Shown: positions 11,062 through 23,647 of the stretch, piece by piece
Layout: each line of letters opens with the position of its first letter
Numbering within the stretch: the first letter of the stretch is position 1
NCBI GenBank assembly: GCA_009739215.1
Contig: VSJF01000009.1
Coordinates: forward strand, 248,001-312,000
Direction of reading: 5' to 3'
Source: Floccularia luteovirens
Lineage: Eukaryota > Basidiomycota > Agaricomycetes > Agaricales > Squamanitaceae
DNA: 64,000 bases
Made by a program: the position numbers and the translations under genes
The notes under the pieces: model-generated
The model's input: only the letters and a program-made list of their open reading frames with translations
Database searches by the model: none
Told to the model about the DNA's origin: nothing

Positions 11062-12159
11062 AGGTGTGGTGGGGAATTTTCAATGATAGTAGAGCTAAGT
11101 ATAAGTACGTCATGTTAACCAGTCACTGGATCTCGGGAACAAAATAGTTTACTGACAAAAATTAACAGCAGTTTAAACCATTCATCTGAGATTGACTGAT
11201 CCGATCAGTCACGGATTGATCTGGTAGATATTCAAGCTCCGACCAGCAACACTGAATCAAATGGAGCCAAAATGGCTACTTCCTTGAACTAGTACGTACC
11301 CTTATCACTGGGTTGATATGGCAGCTCAGTCTGATCACCTCAGAGAATTGACTAATGCATTTAGAAAAGGTATACTATAAGGAGCTTGGTGAGTGGTTGA
11401 CCCTAAACATAGCTATTGATTTATTTTGGTCCTGGCATGCCGCAGAGAATAGAAAATATCATGAAGACAGTAGAAATGTATTCATTCCATACGTATAAAG
11501 CCTTGGTAAACATGCGGGACTCTCGGGATATGTGTTTCGTGCACATATTCTATTTTTTCGAGTTTGGCAAAACGGGGTACATGAATGATACATAAGTACA
11601 GTAGTTCATGGCATCTTGATTCTTTATTCTTACTACCTTTAGGTACGGGGGCTCCTTCCCCATTTGGGTGATTACACCGAATCGTGCTCTCCACAGCACT
11701 TGATTCAGTTTAACAGTTAGAATGCCATGAGAGGACGGTAAGGCCCTCAAAGCACCGCAGAACCGTCGTTTAGTAATAAGTACAGTTTAAAGTTATGTCA
11801 ACTATTATCGTTTTAACAGCAATCACAGAAACACAACAGCAATTTAGCCAAGCTCCGAGATAGAAGTGATGCACTGCTCGCATTACATGTTGTATAAGTA
11901 TCAGATGTTCATGTTATTAACAGCAATCAACAGAAACGCAACAGCAATAAACCAAGACTCCGCGCTCTAAGGACCACTACGGTACAATGCGTTTATACTA
12001 TTCTACTTCGCGTCTTTTTTATTCTGGAGCGAGTTTCGGATTGATAGGTAGGCGTCACATAAGAGTGCTTCTAATAAATATTATCACCCACCCTTCTCCG
12101 ATTTACACCAAAATCACGCAACTTCACTCTCGTGCCAGTTACTGAAAAATTGGAACAAC
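11062..12159. other. Intergenic with a short direct repeat
   Basis: No gene is supported. Two similar blocks of about 45 bp, each beginning AACAGCAATC and containing CAACAGCAAT, lie at about 11816-11862 and 11919-11964. Confidence 0.5.
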
Positions 12160-12267
12160 TTTCGTAAAACACAGTAAAGTCCGCGACCAATGGTACCAGT
12201 AAGCATTGAAGATTTTTTTCCCTTTCTTTCTGATTCTTAACGATTCAGGTATTTTAAGCTTTCTATA

Positions 12268-12575
12268 ATGAATCTAAATTCTCATGAGCAGGTACACCAA
12301 TATCTCGGCATTCACTTTAATAACGTGTCACTTCGCACTTGGGTATTACAAGGAGGCATCTCTTTCAACATTTTCTCTCCTGGCTCATGCAATTATTTAC
12401 ATGCCCCAAACTCACCTGTGGTTCTTCATGACATCCGCGCAATAGGAACATTATACTATTCAAACTTCTCATCGCTCAGCGTTAGAAGAAAATAGATGAA
12501 CATCCTCGCCAGTCCCGATGGCAAACTGCTATTAATTGACCTTTATTTTTACGGTCCTGTTGAATTTGTCCAGAA
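12268..12575 (+). pseudogene. Kinase catalytic-loop relic, opposite strand
   Basis: The plus strand reads VVLHDIRAIG, then a segment matching the third intron of the kinase at 7995-9042, including its AGCGTTAGA-like 3' end, and then NILASPDGKLLLIDL. This equals the catalytic loop and DFG region of the neighbouring minus-strand kinases. The C-lobe is missing and the sequence ends in unrelated DNA. Retention of the intron shows that it arose by DNA duplication and inversion, not through an mRNA copy. Confidence 0.65.
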
Positions 12576-12902
12576 TAAGATCATGTTAGTGGGTAGAAAT
12601 TGTTGACACGACCCACAATGGAACAATCAAAGTATGATACAATCCAAATTCCCATTATATGTATACCCAAGACAAAAACAAAAAATGTGAGTAGGGGATG
12701 GACCTGGTATAATTTACATGGGGGGAAAGAGATACATAACAATTGAAATGGTTTGATAGTAACAATATAAGTGGGCACTACAAGTCAGCAATGGATTGGG
12801 GTGTATAGTGAACAAGGGCGGAACAAAAACTTGGGACAACGCACACGCAACATCAAAGCCAAGTAACATACACTTTTGGTTCGTGAATCACTAAAACTAT
12901 TT

Positions 12903-15152
12903 TTATGGGCCAACACCCCAAACCTCCAGGCCAACGCATTCAAAGACCACAGCACCTGCCTTCATTGGACCTGGTGAACACAATGGTTCGTTCCCAAAAG
13001 TTGGACATGGTGCTGTGGATCCTTCATCCAATGCGTCATCAAGGTACAAGCCGTACTTGCCATCTCTAACATGCGCAGTCCATAAATCCAAAAAAAAACG
13101 AAACAATCAAGTAACAAAACTCACCCTCCTCCAAATGATATATATTCAGGTTCGCATAGTGCCACATAATCATTCTTTCCTGTCCACTTGAATACTTTGA
13201 GTTCTCCACCGGAATATTTCCACATAAATCTTCAAAATATGCACAGTCAACAATCGAAATTGTTGGGTGAGGGAAGAGAAGAAGTTGTACGCACGACTCT
13301 CCTGTCCCATAATAACCCTTCCCTTTCGAAGTACGCAGCCCTTCCGCCATCCATACTCCAAACAGACCACTGCCAGAATCTTTTAGTACTATCAATACAC
13401 CTTTTGTTTTCTCCACACCCGGCTTGGTTTGCGCCTGTGCTTCACATCTTGTGTAGAGGGTGTTCAATGAGATACCATCTTGATCAAGCGAGTAGATCAA
13501 GTTCCAATTCTTAGGAAGACGTGCCAAGGCAGGAAGGTATGGACGGATCTATAAAGTAATAGTATTAGAATCCTTACATTTATGAAAAACACGCTTCAAC
13601 ACACCTGGTTAGCCAAGTCTGCGTCTAATACAGGTGTAGTGGCCGCCTTACGTCCTTTCAGGTGCACAGTGATCTTCTTTTCAATTAGCTCACCAACACC
13701 CACACCTCCCACGTTCCCATACATTTCGTCACCCGGAGTTTTACGTGTCTTCCCTCCCAATTTCCTGTTCACCCCTTTATCTTCTCTAAGCATCAATTCC
13801 TGCTCCAATTCGCTCGAAAATCCTTTATCCCAATCGTACCCTTCCCCTTGGAAACCAGGAGCGCCACTTGGTGGTGTATAGGTATGTGAAGCAAAGGGGG
13901 AAACTACATGAGTGACGGTCGGAGGTCCAAAAATACTACCACTATTCGACGGAGGGAGTGAAACATGAGAAGTAGCAGGGGTACCCTGTGAATTACGGGA
14001 AAGTTGGCGGCCGCGATGTGATGGAGAGGAAGATGAGGATGAAGGTGGTGACGAGCTTTTGGGCAGTGTTGTAGATTGTGAAAATATGGATTCTAGTGCA
14101 GGGCGAGCACCGTGATATATAGTTGAAGCTGCTGCCACTGCCTGCGGTTTGTTGGAAGAGAAGAGAGACGACATCCAGCGTGATGAAAGGCTTGAGAGTG
14201 TAGAGAAAGTTTGTGCATTTTCGGGCGAGGATGACCGGGAGGAATTGATATTGACATCGGTATCGGGAGTTGGTGTGGAGAGGGGTGATTGATTCTGGGA
14301 CGATATTATAGGTGTAGAAGCTACAGGTGGGGCAAGAGTCACGGGAGCGGTCATAGTTGGTGAACGAGTCAGACGAGGAGATGATGACTCAATGAGGGGA
14401 GGCGATGATTTACCAGCTGCGGAGGGGACCCGAGAGGAGAAAAAATCATGGTCTAAATCAAGTGAATCGCGGGTGTCGCTATCTCCAATGAGGTCTCGCG
14501 TTTGGTTATTGCTAAGTATGTCCGTATTTTCTCCGATCAGGTTTTCCCCCTCTTTCTGTAAGGTGCCGCTTTCGTGAGTATTCCCAACGTTGCCCGCGTG
14601 TTCTACAAGTATAGGATTCAATTTCTGGATCTGATTGCTACTGTCTTTCAACCAGTACAAGGGTTCTTCGTCATGCATCAGAAGCTCCTCCAGCACATCC
14701 CGCCTATTCTTCTCTGAAGCTTTCTTGGCATCGTGTGCGAACTTGTCAAAGAAGTTCAAACTATTGTTGTCCAGAGGATGTATACTTGGAGAAGCAACTT
14801 GAACATGGTTTGGTGGATGTGTGAAAACCTGTGATGCCTGTAATGGTGAAGGGAGTCGGTCAAATTCGAATTTAGGTATTCCTGACGATAGCGGATCTTC
14901 GGTTGCAGGGACAGAAACGAATGAACCAAATTCGGAATCAGAGCTAGTTGACGCACGACGGTTTAAATGGCTTTGACGGACGGCTGGTTTGGTTTCACGC
15001 GAAGGAGGGATGTCAAATATTGGATCTAATGTAGGTGAAGCGCGAGGAGTAGATGGTTGGAAGAGTGTAGCGAACTTGTCGATATTCTCTTCTTTGAAAT
15101 CCGAATTACGAGTGGTAGTACTGCGAACAGAGGGATCGCGATGGGATGGCAT
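12903..15152 (-). CDS. OXR1: TLDc-domain protein, oxidation resistance protein 1 homologue
   Basis: Four exons join in frame into 689 residues: 15152-13605, 13548-13295, 13229-13125 and 13065-12903. The N-terminal about 430 residues are low-complexity and rich in Ser, Pro and Thr, with long Ser runs and no domain. The TLDc domain starts near the end of exon 1, continues with RPYLPALARLPKNWNLIYS, and ends with KAGAVVFECVGLEVWG, the usual C-terminal TLDc signature. Joining exons 2 and 3 gives GESFMWKYSGGELKVFKW, which supports the splice sites. OXR1 proteins protect against oxidative stress; in yeast Oxr1 promotes V-ATPase disassembly. Location is expected to be cytosolic or vacuolar-membrane associated. 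The start at 15152 is the first ATG of the long exon. No frameshift or internal stop was found, so it looks functional. Confidence 0.9.
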
Positions 15153-15580
15153 ATTATGGTTCTTGATAGGCGAGCTAACCAGTTATGCTATACAATCTGC
15201 AAAACAGCAGTGGGATACACGCTACAGGAAGCGTTCAGTTAAGAAACAAAATTCATGAACAACAATGATAGGTACGAACATACCTCAAGTTATCCACGTG
15301 TCCATCCAGAGCTCTACGATGACTGTGATAGTAATTAGTAGGTTGTGTGATTGTGTCTGGTACTGAGTCGTGTTCGTTGTTGTGGAATGTGGCAAGTTGG
15401 ACGTTGATGTCAATGATGTTGGTGATTATCAAAATGACAACTTGTTCAAGCAAGGATAACTACACACACTTGCCCACCCTCTTATCTTATCGAGTTTTGA
15501 CTTGGTACAACGACTATACTTTGACAACCTTTCTCTGCTTTCTTCTCATAGCTCGGCTCAACTAGAGCCTCAATGTAATA
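15153..15580. other. OXR1 upstream region
   Basis: No coding sequence is supported. This is the 5' side of OXR1 and the end of the truncated monooxygenase. No clear TATA box was recognised. Confidence 0.4.
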
Positions 15581-16340
15581 CTACAAATTTTCTATGCAGA
15601 GCGCAGTGATTTCACCAGAGACACTTCCTGACTTGTGCCATGGACGGCACCCTAACTTCTTCTGAAAGTAATGTCTGTACATAGATACCAACTCCTGGAA
15701 TAAGCCTTCGGCACCCAAATTTGCGGTTTGTATTTCATCATGTGCTTCATGACCACAGGAGTTTTGGTCTGTAAGTAGAACATTGTCATTGATTCTGTTT
15801 TCTAGGGCTTTTCTGAGGGCTTCAGGGTTATTCTTGAACTGTTCCCATTTCGCTTGCGTGCTTGCTGACGGTTGGATGGATGGACGGTTTACCTGAAGAC
15901 CTACCAACCAACATTTTTCTTGTCACAAGAGCTAAATCAACCCATTCCCAACAATGCCAACATGCCTTCTTATCAACCCCATTTCCCATCTCGCTGTGTG
16001 CAACAAGTTTCCTCTAATAGGAATCTCAGCACGAGAGACATAAGTCACGATGATCCCCATTTCTTGATCAGTGCATCTGATTTCTTGAATAAGTTGTAAA
16101 TATCCCAGCTTGACCAATATAATCACATCCCATTGTTCTTACCATCATCCCAGCAGGCGCCCGACACCTCGTGTGAGAGCTTGCAATATCTATTTGGGTC
16201 AAATTTTTTACTGAAAGCCTCAGAATATTCGCCAATCTGACCTGAACCATAAAGCAATCAAAGAAAAGCATTTGTTGGAATTCATGGCTATGGGTCCATG
16301 GCTGTCCTGCATAGTCGCCAAGTGCTAGCAAAGGAATTTT
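15581..16340 (-). pseudogene. Broken Baeyer-Villiger-type monooxygenase
   Basis: Fragments in different frames align in order to the intact enzyme at 30218-32091. IGEYSEAFSKK and YCKLSHEVSGACWDDG lie at about 16150-16240, LLHTARWE plus HVGIVGNG at about 15950-16020, and a piece with NNPEALRKALENRIN near 15790-15840. The FAD-binding N-terminus, the second half of the enzyme and all ordered splice sites are missing. Its closest relative in the window is the second intact copy (YCKLSHEVSGARWDDA). It lies more than 11 kb away from the tandem pair and in the opposite orientation, so it is an old dispersed duplicate. Confidence 0.8.
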
Positions 16341-16489
16341 GTAAGTCAATAACCCGGTGGATACTTATTATGAACGTTCCACAATGGGGCCAATCTACAG
16401 TATCTGTCCGTTCATCTAACCAACCATTTCATACCGACTTGAAAACAAGGAACTATCGATTGTTATTGCTCAGATGTAATAAATAAGAT

Positions 16490-17127
16490 ACAGTCGACTA
16501 TCTCATAATGCATAACGCCGGTGCAGCATTTTTGCTATGCATTATGAGATTTATGCAATAGGGGGGTTGTCACAATCGCGTGACAATATGTGACTCCAGC
16601 CCAAAATGTGACATGATGAGATTATTAATAAGATACCAATTTCCCACACTACACCAAAAATCTATCAAGAGTCGGCTGAGTCGCTTTTAACATTTCTTCA
16701 CAATGCAAAAATACAGTAAGCCAGTCAAAGAGGGTGAGGTTGTCTCATTTTGTAGATTGTTGCAACTTTGCTGATGTCTTGGGTTGGTCCTATCCAAAAG
16801 TCTTTCTTGTCACTTTATCATATGATGCTGGTGGTTTTTGGTGAGGTTTTTGACTAGGTTCTTTGGTTTTCATACTCTTTTTAGCATCTGTAAAAATTTT
16901 CTACTATTATACTATGCTAACTTTATCTATTTTATTGTTCCTGTACAACGAAAATTTTCTAGAAACCCGATTTGAGAGCCACATATCCAAATCTGATAAT
17001 GCATATTGCCAATTTTGGCCTATGCATTATGGATGATTTTCCCTGCTAATGGTGATGGTTTCCGGAAATTCCCATGCATTATGAGATTTATGCATTAGTA
17101 GCTTATGCATTATGAGATAGTCGACTG
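16490..17127. mobile_element. 638-bp TIR element with TA target duplication (Tc1/mariner-like MITE)
   Basis: Perfect 25-bp terminal inverted repeats (16490-16514 and 17103-17127) begin CAGTCGACTATCTC. They are flanked on both sides by TA (16488-16489 and 17128-17129), the target-site duplication of Tc1/mariner/pogo transposons. Just inside the TIRs a related direct-repeat word, ATGCATTATGAGATTTATGC, occurs at 16537 and 17074. No transposase frame is present, so it depends on an enzyme encoded elsewhere. Perfect TIR identity suggests a relatively recent insertion. Confidence 0.9.
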
Positions 17128-17270
17128 TACATGCAAATCAAAAATTACAGGGTCAGAAACGAGGTCAAATTCATTGTCACAGAAACAAAAATGGGATTTC
17201 TCGTAATAAAGTAACACTTAGTTCAAGTGAACACATCTCAATTTTCGTAGTCATTTCATTTCGTTTCATA

Positions 17271-20200
17271 CTATTGAAGAGTTTTTGTCAGCAAAAAGAG
17301 AGGAATTTCTCTGCAAAGTTTTTTTTTTACCTTGACAACCAAAGAAGTAGGCCAAGCTGTGACAAGTTGTGCAGCGTTAAGGTATCCGTGACTCAATTCA
17401 GGACGGGTCGGAACTGGGAATCTGATGACAAAGTTTATGTTAAACCATAAGCTATAGAAGAGGGGGGTAGAAAATAACAATTACCTTTGAAGTGTACCAG
17501 AATAACCTTCAGCACGGCGATATGTCGCATAGCCGAAAATTCCGGACAAGCTTGAGGTCAAAATCTATAACGGTGTATTATCAATGACACGTCTCTTTCG
17601 TAGAAGGGGGACAGATAAGCTCACCTTCATAGCCAAATCCTCACCAAGATATCTATTACACTGATGTCAGCAAGGGAATCAGATATAAGACAGAAATTTC
17701 TACGAACTTGGTCATCCCATCACAGGACAAGTAATCTTTCTTCGAACGACTTATGTTAATCTCGTCTGGGTTCTTGAACACATTGGTCTATTCATTATGG
17801 TTTAACATCATCAAAAAGAACCGAAAATTCGAGTCTTCGGAGACACTGACTTGAGCGGTGTTGACATCCAAGAACACAACATCATTAGCTTTCACAGATT
17901 GCGTCGAGATAGTTTGCTGGGCCTTTGCCACACCTAGGTTATCTGTAAGTCTCGAAATTAAACAGGCGAAACAAGTTATACATACGATACACGCCACGGA
18001 ATGGTGGTTCCATTCCTATCACACAGCTACAGTCAGCCACTTTATCAATAACTACAAGATGTCATCTTTCTCACTGTAAGCTTCAAGCACATAACCATCT
18101 AATCCTCCGTGTGCACTCGAGCTGTTTGCTAACATTCGGATCTCATCGTCTTTACCAGATCCAATGTAGAGGTTGACCATGTTTGAAAGGGCTAAAAACA
18201 TGATATTAATAATGGCCAGAGAGACAGACGGTTGATTCAAGTAAGATACCAATGCTGAGCTCCGCAGACGTCACAACCATGATAGCCAAAATGCAGTTTG
18301 TCAACTCGTCCGATGTGTGGAACAACTCGTACAGGCGCTGAATCAACTCATGGTTCTCGGGTTTCCTTGGTTTGCTGAACAGAGAATCGAAGATGCCGAG
18401 TATCGAGAGCTAACCGTTTCTTGAAAGTCAAAAAGGCGTGATATTTAAGGATATAAAATGGAGGACTTACCCTACTTGCAACGGTTCCATCTATATTGTC
18501 TGAGATGAGCTCCTTCAACTTCTCCACATGACCTTTAACTTTGCCTTCCAAAACCTTCACGTGCGCTGCCTCAACTTTGAGGAAGATGTAGCTGTAAAGT
18601 TCATCAAAAATTTGATTTCACAAAAGTAGTGGGTAAAACTGACGCATATATCTCCGAAAGCATTTCGAAAAGTTCTGCAGGTGTGTAATCGCCATCGGGA
18701 TTTGACTTGGTCTTGAGCTGGAACCCAACCTATCAATCCAATCAATTAATCATTAGCCCATCTAACAGCAGCGCAGCGCAACGTTGCAAAACATACAAGA
18801 TCAGCAAGCCAATAAACCCCAACAACCTTGGTAACGTCGCGGACGACGTTGATTCCACAAGTTTTACTGTCGACAAGCGTAAACGACTGCTCCCGGATCA
18901 AATTTTGGGTTAGGTTGAAGAAGAATGTCCCGATTTTGGCAGTGACAGCAGCTGACGCGTTCAAAGCAAATACAGCTGACTTTAGTTCCTTTTCTCCCTC
19001 TGCTGGGTAGAATCTATAATTTGCACATGTCAGACCTTCAAAGAATAACCAACCAGAGCTTGAACATTACACACCCTTTACCAAGGCCAACTTTCAAAGC
19101 TTTGGATTGATATGGGGTAGCATAATTGTTGGTATCCGAGAGTATTTTCGTAATCTGTTCATGGTCCGTCACAATCGGGATCGGTGCTTGTTTTCCAGGC
19201 CTCGATATATCATATTGATCTGCGAGACCCATTTCCTCCAAATGTTTCTTCATCTCATCAGGTAACATAAAGGGGAAGAACGTGTATACGCTGTTTTCTG
19301 TATAATGTTCTGGCAGGGTTCGCAGCAAGAGCCTTCCAAGTGTACTTCCGAAGCCAAAGGCATTAGGATCACGCTGGCAATCGGCGAAACCCCAAGATGT
19401 GAGATTGTATGGTGTGAAATCATGCGTGAAATGCCTGTCGCCTCGTGTGAGGGCAATGGCGTCGCTAAGGATAGCGCGACTAACAGTGTAGCCTAAAAGA
19501 ATTTGTTTATCATAGGAAAAGACTAAGATAGATCACATATGCTTACTAGGACATAAACCAGCACCTTCAACAAGGGGCTTATGTTCTTCTGCTTGCAAAC
19601 CAGCATAGAGTTCGAGGAAGTCAATGTTACCATATAGTTTCTCCGCCGCTTCAGCGATTTCGGGGTCGCGATTCCATTCAAGGAATGACGCGAAAGCTAT
19701 ATGTAAGACTTTTAATAAGCCAAATGGTTGACTACGTAGGCGATTTTACGCACGTTTCAGACCAAGGAACTAAACATTGGCAAAAGAAAATCAAAAATTT
19801 GGCAACGCATTGATAGAGTCATACACACCCTCCTAAAGTCGTTCAAAGAACACACACCCCAGGTACGACTTTGTTCAATACCAATGATCTCATTCAAACG
19901 GAAGACCTCTGGTGTCCCCCTTGCTCCAAAAGTTGCAGCAGGGTGTGAGGTTCTAATATTCGGTGTATTGGTATCAATGATTATATTACTACAAAGAAAT
20001 AGACACATACGCATCTTGAAGGACCTCGGCAAGATCCTCATTTTTGAAAGTATGGTCTGCTTGACGTGTTAACCTGATCAACTTGTCGTCAGCAACCAAT
20101 AATATGAAAACAACAAAATTCTGAAACATACCCCCCAAATGACAAGGTCTTCAAATCTTGTTTAGTTTCAAGCATCTTATGTGCTGCAATTTGGAAATCT

Positions 20201-22149
20201 TTGGTTGTAAGTTCATCGACTGGTTTGTCTCCAAATATTTTTGTGAAGACGGTTTGTGTCCATTTCTCGTCTTCGACACTTGTCGCCGCATGCCAACGAT
20301 AAAGGCAGTTGAACTAAATGAATTTCGTCAGTCATCTGTACGTTTAGATAAAACGAGGGAAATGTATGTACCTCGGCACTGCAAACATTTCCCTTTCCTC
20401 TCTCAAAGAGAGTATGATTGTCATTTCTCATTTCCTATCCACGATGGTTAAAACACCTGGATGAACACGTGGATCCCAACTCACCCCGAAAGGAACTAAA
20501 CTCCAGCTACTTCCATAGCGGACCAAACCCAAGATGGCAGAAAAGTAGTCGGAGAAAACGACTATCACATGAAACGTTAATTTAAAAATAACAATCAAAA
20601 AGGATAAATATATTAACCTGCACCGAACCATCCACAGTTGATTAAGCGAGTTGTCTGAAAGATTTCCTCTTCTTGGGTAGCCAAGTGACCTTTCGCAGAT
20701 GGATCATCGGTTGAAACAGTATCTGGATCAACCCATGTGCCTCGTTCGTTGATCTCCAACAATTTCTTCGCGATGTACTGGTGGTCCCAAAACCCGGAAA
20801 ACAAATGGTGTGACACTATGTTACATAAATCACATCATCACTCACGTTGTGGTTGCGGTTAAAGAGGATCAACAATGTGCAAACTGCCGGTGGAAGGAGC
20901 AACAGACGATCCTCGCAAAAACAGTCGGGCCATAAAAGTCCACGGCCATCACGTTTTCGCACCTTGTCTTGTTCCGCCGGGTTATTTCCGTATAGGGGCG
21001 CAAGATCTACGTATGATGATGTTTCGTTAATCATGGGATCTGTATGGGAAGTCCGGAAAACGCTAAGGGAATTCATTCATGGCGTTACTGTGTCATCCAT
21101 AGAAGGAAGTAATCATCACATACCTGTGTATAACGAGAGCCGCAAATGCGAACATCAACGAAGACAGCCCTCCAGGATGTTGAACGAACTGTGATGTATG
21201 TTAGAAAATTTACAGATTACAATCGTACTTTGTCACATACTTTTTTACGTTTCAGGAGGCTAACATGCAAAGCAAGTCAATACGGAGTAAAGCATGTGAG
21301 CATGCGGGGCTTACGTATCAAAGATCAGCCCAGGGTCTGGAAGTTGATTCTTAGGAATAGGGTGCGACTGTTGTACCGAGCGGGAATATGGATTCCCAGC
21401 CTTGGAGCAGTCGGTAAATTCGAAACGAGTTTGTGCTGCATGAAACGAATGTACACACCTTTCCCATATCTGGGATATCAATGTTGTTACCCGAACCATC
21501 AGCGGTTCTCCATGCATGCTTATTCCCGACGTATGTTGCGGGAGGATGAGATAAATCATCATATACTGTAATCGATTTCAATAACAATTGTTGAGAAGGG
21601 CTGGACCACTAACAAAGACAGATGATTTTGTTTTGCAGCGTATCTTGGAGAGGGCCGGGATCAAGTTTACGAACAAATGTCAGGGCATACTCGAGCTATA
21701 TATAAAAGCATAAGTATATAGCACCGACTTCTTCAATAAGAGTAGCATACAAATAAATTTCTGTCGTCGATGGAGTCCTTATTCTTGATTAAATCCAAGA
21801 CAGCAGCCTTGAAATCAAATTACGTCAAGCTGAGGTCTAACCAGAGATTAGGCGGGGTTGATCTCACCAGGGCTGTTGGGGTCGTCTTAATGTCAAGGCC
21901 CCTTTTGATCTGTAGCACAAGACGGCAATCAGTGACCATCTTCGAAGCTCACGGAGGCGAGACCTGCTCACCTGATCACGAAGGTTACTCAAAGTTTTCT
22001 CAACTTCTACCAATGGGTCCTTATCCACCACTGCAGTTCCATTTTGCTAAGAATTGCCTCATGTCAAAGAAGTGAGATTGATTATGTATTATGTGAACAC
22101 TCACAGCTGCTGGTGCTGGTGCACGACGAAAGATAGAAGATAAAGACAT
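17271..22149 (-). CDS. Psi-factor-producing oxygenase (fatty-acid dioxygenase/P450 fusion)
   Basis: A gene with many short introns encodes a Ppo/linoleate diol synthase-type enzyme. It starts at 22149 (MSLSSIFRRAPAPA). The peroxidase-like dioxygenase half shows PGGLSSLMFAFAALVIH, ETSSYVDLAPLYGNN, RDGRGLLWPDCF and LILFNRNHN. It also has the diagnostic NCLYRWHAATS, with catalytic Tyr and proximal haem His, at about 20270-20320. The linker and P450 half follow with LTSWGF, LPEHYTENSVYTFFPFMLP, KVKGHVEKLKELI and a C-terminus NAAQLVTAWPTSLVV. Such enzymes convert linoleic or oleic acid to hydroperoxides and then rearrange them to oxylipins that control sporulation and development. The P450 haem-ligand region is unusual: the best in-frame splice gives GMTKFCNRYLGEDLA, where the Cys spacing does not match the usual GxRxC. 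A TATA-like TATATAA lies about 60 nt upstream. I found no inactivating stop in the exons examined, but did not fix every intron. Confidence 0.85.
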
Positions 22150-22204
22150 GTGAGAGCTAGTGCGGTCAAGGGGGTAGTTCGGTATGAATGAACTCCAATT
22201 TGGA

Positions 22205-22213
22205 TTTATATAA
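22205..22213 (-). promoter_or_regulatory. Putative TATA box of the Ppo gene
   Basis: TATATAAA-type sequence on the minus strand, about 57-64 nt upstream of the Ppo start codon at 22149. This is a normal position for a fungal TATA box with a short leader. Confidence 0.45.
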
Positions 22214-23640
22214 GAATGCGAACACGTTCGACGTGTGAATATCGAAGTTCTTTGATGAATTTAATTTCAGTTATGAACCATTGTGGGTGTTGGGTGAGTG
22301 GACAGCGTTGCCGTATTAATAAACTAGACGCACTGCCGCTCAACCAGCCCTTCTCATGCCTTCCTCATCGGGTTATAAAATTTTGACTGATCTTGTGCCA
22401 ACCCTTCGTACATGCGTCATGTTTGAACTACCACTCTAAGTAAACAAGTGGAAGCCACTTCTTGTTGTCCTGTGACTTCCAAAATTAACCTTTCGATGAG
22501 ACTATTATCAGGCATGATTCTCTTAGAACATAGCACGAGCATACTGTTAGAGAGAAAGAGGGATATACATATTAAGTACAGTGCGAAGACCGCCAAGCTA
22601 TATGCTCTTGGAGTTAGATCGAAGGTTTGAAAAAGCCTGAGCAGGTACCGATTTCGAATGACCTAAGACTCCACCTACTTGTTCGGTTCCCGTATCATTC
22701 GGGGGTATATTACTATATCATACTCAATAGAATACAATGACAGTGGTGCACTGTTCAGATTCATGTTCAGATTCATCCACTCTTCTCTGTCTCGGTGTTG
22801 GGGTTTGTTGAATATCAAAGAGAGTTCACGAACAAGAAGGATGCATTCCTGCGAGGTGATAAGAACAGGACATTCTCTGAGAATGTCTTTGTTCCAAGTA
22901 GGCAAATTGAAGTGACATTATAATCAATTTCTTCTATCTCTCAGGAATATATACAGAAATATAAGGCATGGAGCATAGAAGTCCAAGTTCACCGTAGCCA
23001 ACGGATCATCGATCATCAGTAATTGCGTATTTTAGAGAGCGAGCATACAATCTCGACGATGAAGTCAAAGGATATTAGTGAGAAACAATCCCTCTAGCCT
23101 CGGCCTGAATCAATAACCCGAGTTTCCCCGAGTGTATTCGTACGGCATTCACACACTGTTATCTGTGGCCTTTCCAGTGTCTCTCGCGATAATACCCTAA
23201 AACCTGCCTATTCTTGTTATGTACATCTTCTATACGTCCGTATCCCCGAACTCACCGACATTTGGTGCCTTAAGTCCTTCAATCGGAACACTTCATAGCA
23301 TTAACCTCAGAGCTAGGATCCTCCTTACAAGCAGTAATCAACGTTAGTCAACTACCTCAAAATCAGGGATGGAATGAGTAAGAACGGAATCTGTTATTTA
23401 ATAATAACAGATGCAAGTTCTGCCGATATTCTTAGTGGACTTTACAGTCCAGTGCATATAGAGAACGATGATGTTATATAAAAAGGGCGGGGAAGTAAGT
23501 AATAGACTTGATTGCTTTGATTGGTTTCATATCATATGCTCAGACACTGCCATAGGAAACCGCATGTTTGCTCACTGTGCTATTCATCTTGCTGATAATC
23601 ACTTTCTCAACAACCACCGCGCAGAAGCTAATCACAACGT
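22214..23640. other. Intergenic, nothing recognised
   Basis: Upstream region of Ppo and of the decayed thioesterase gene, which diverge from here. Short frames on both strands show no family resemblance. Confidence 0.4.
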
Positions 23641-23647
23641 CCCACCA

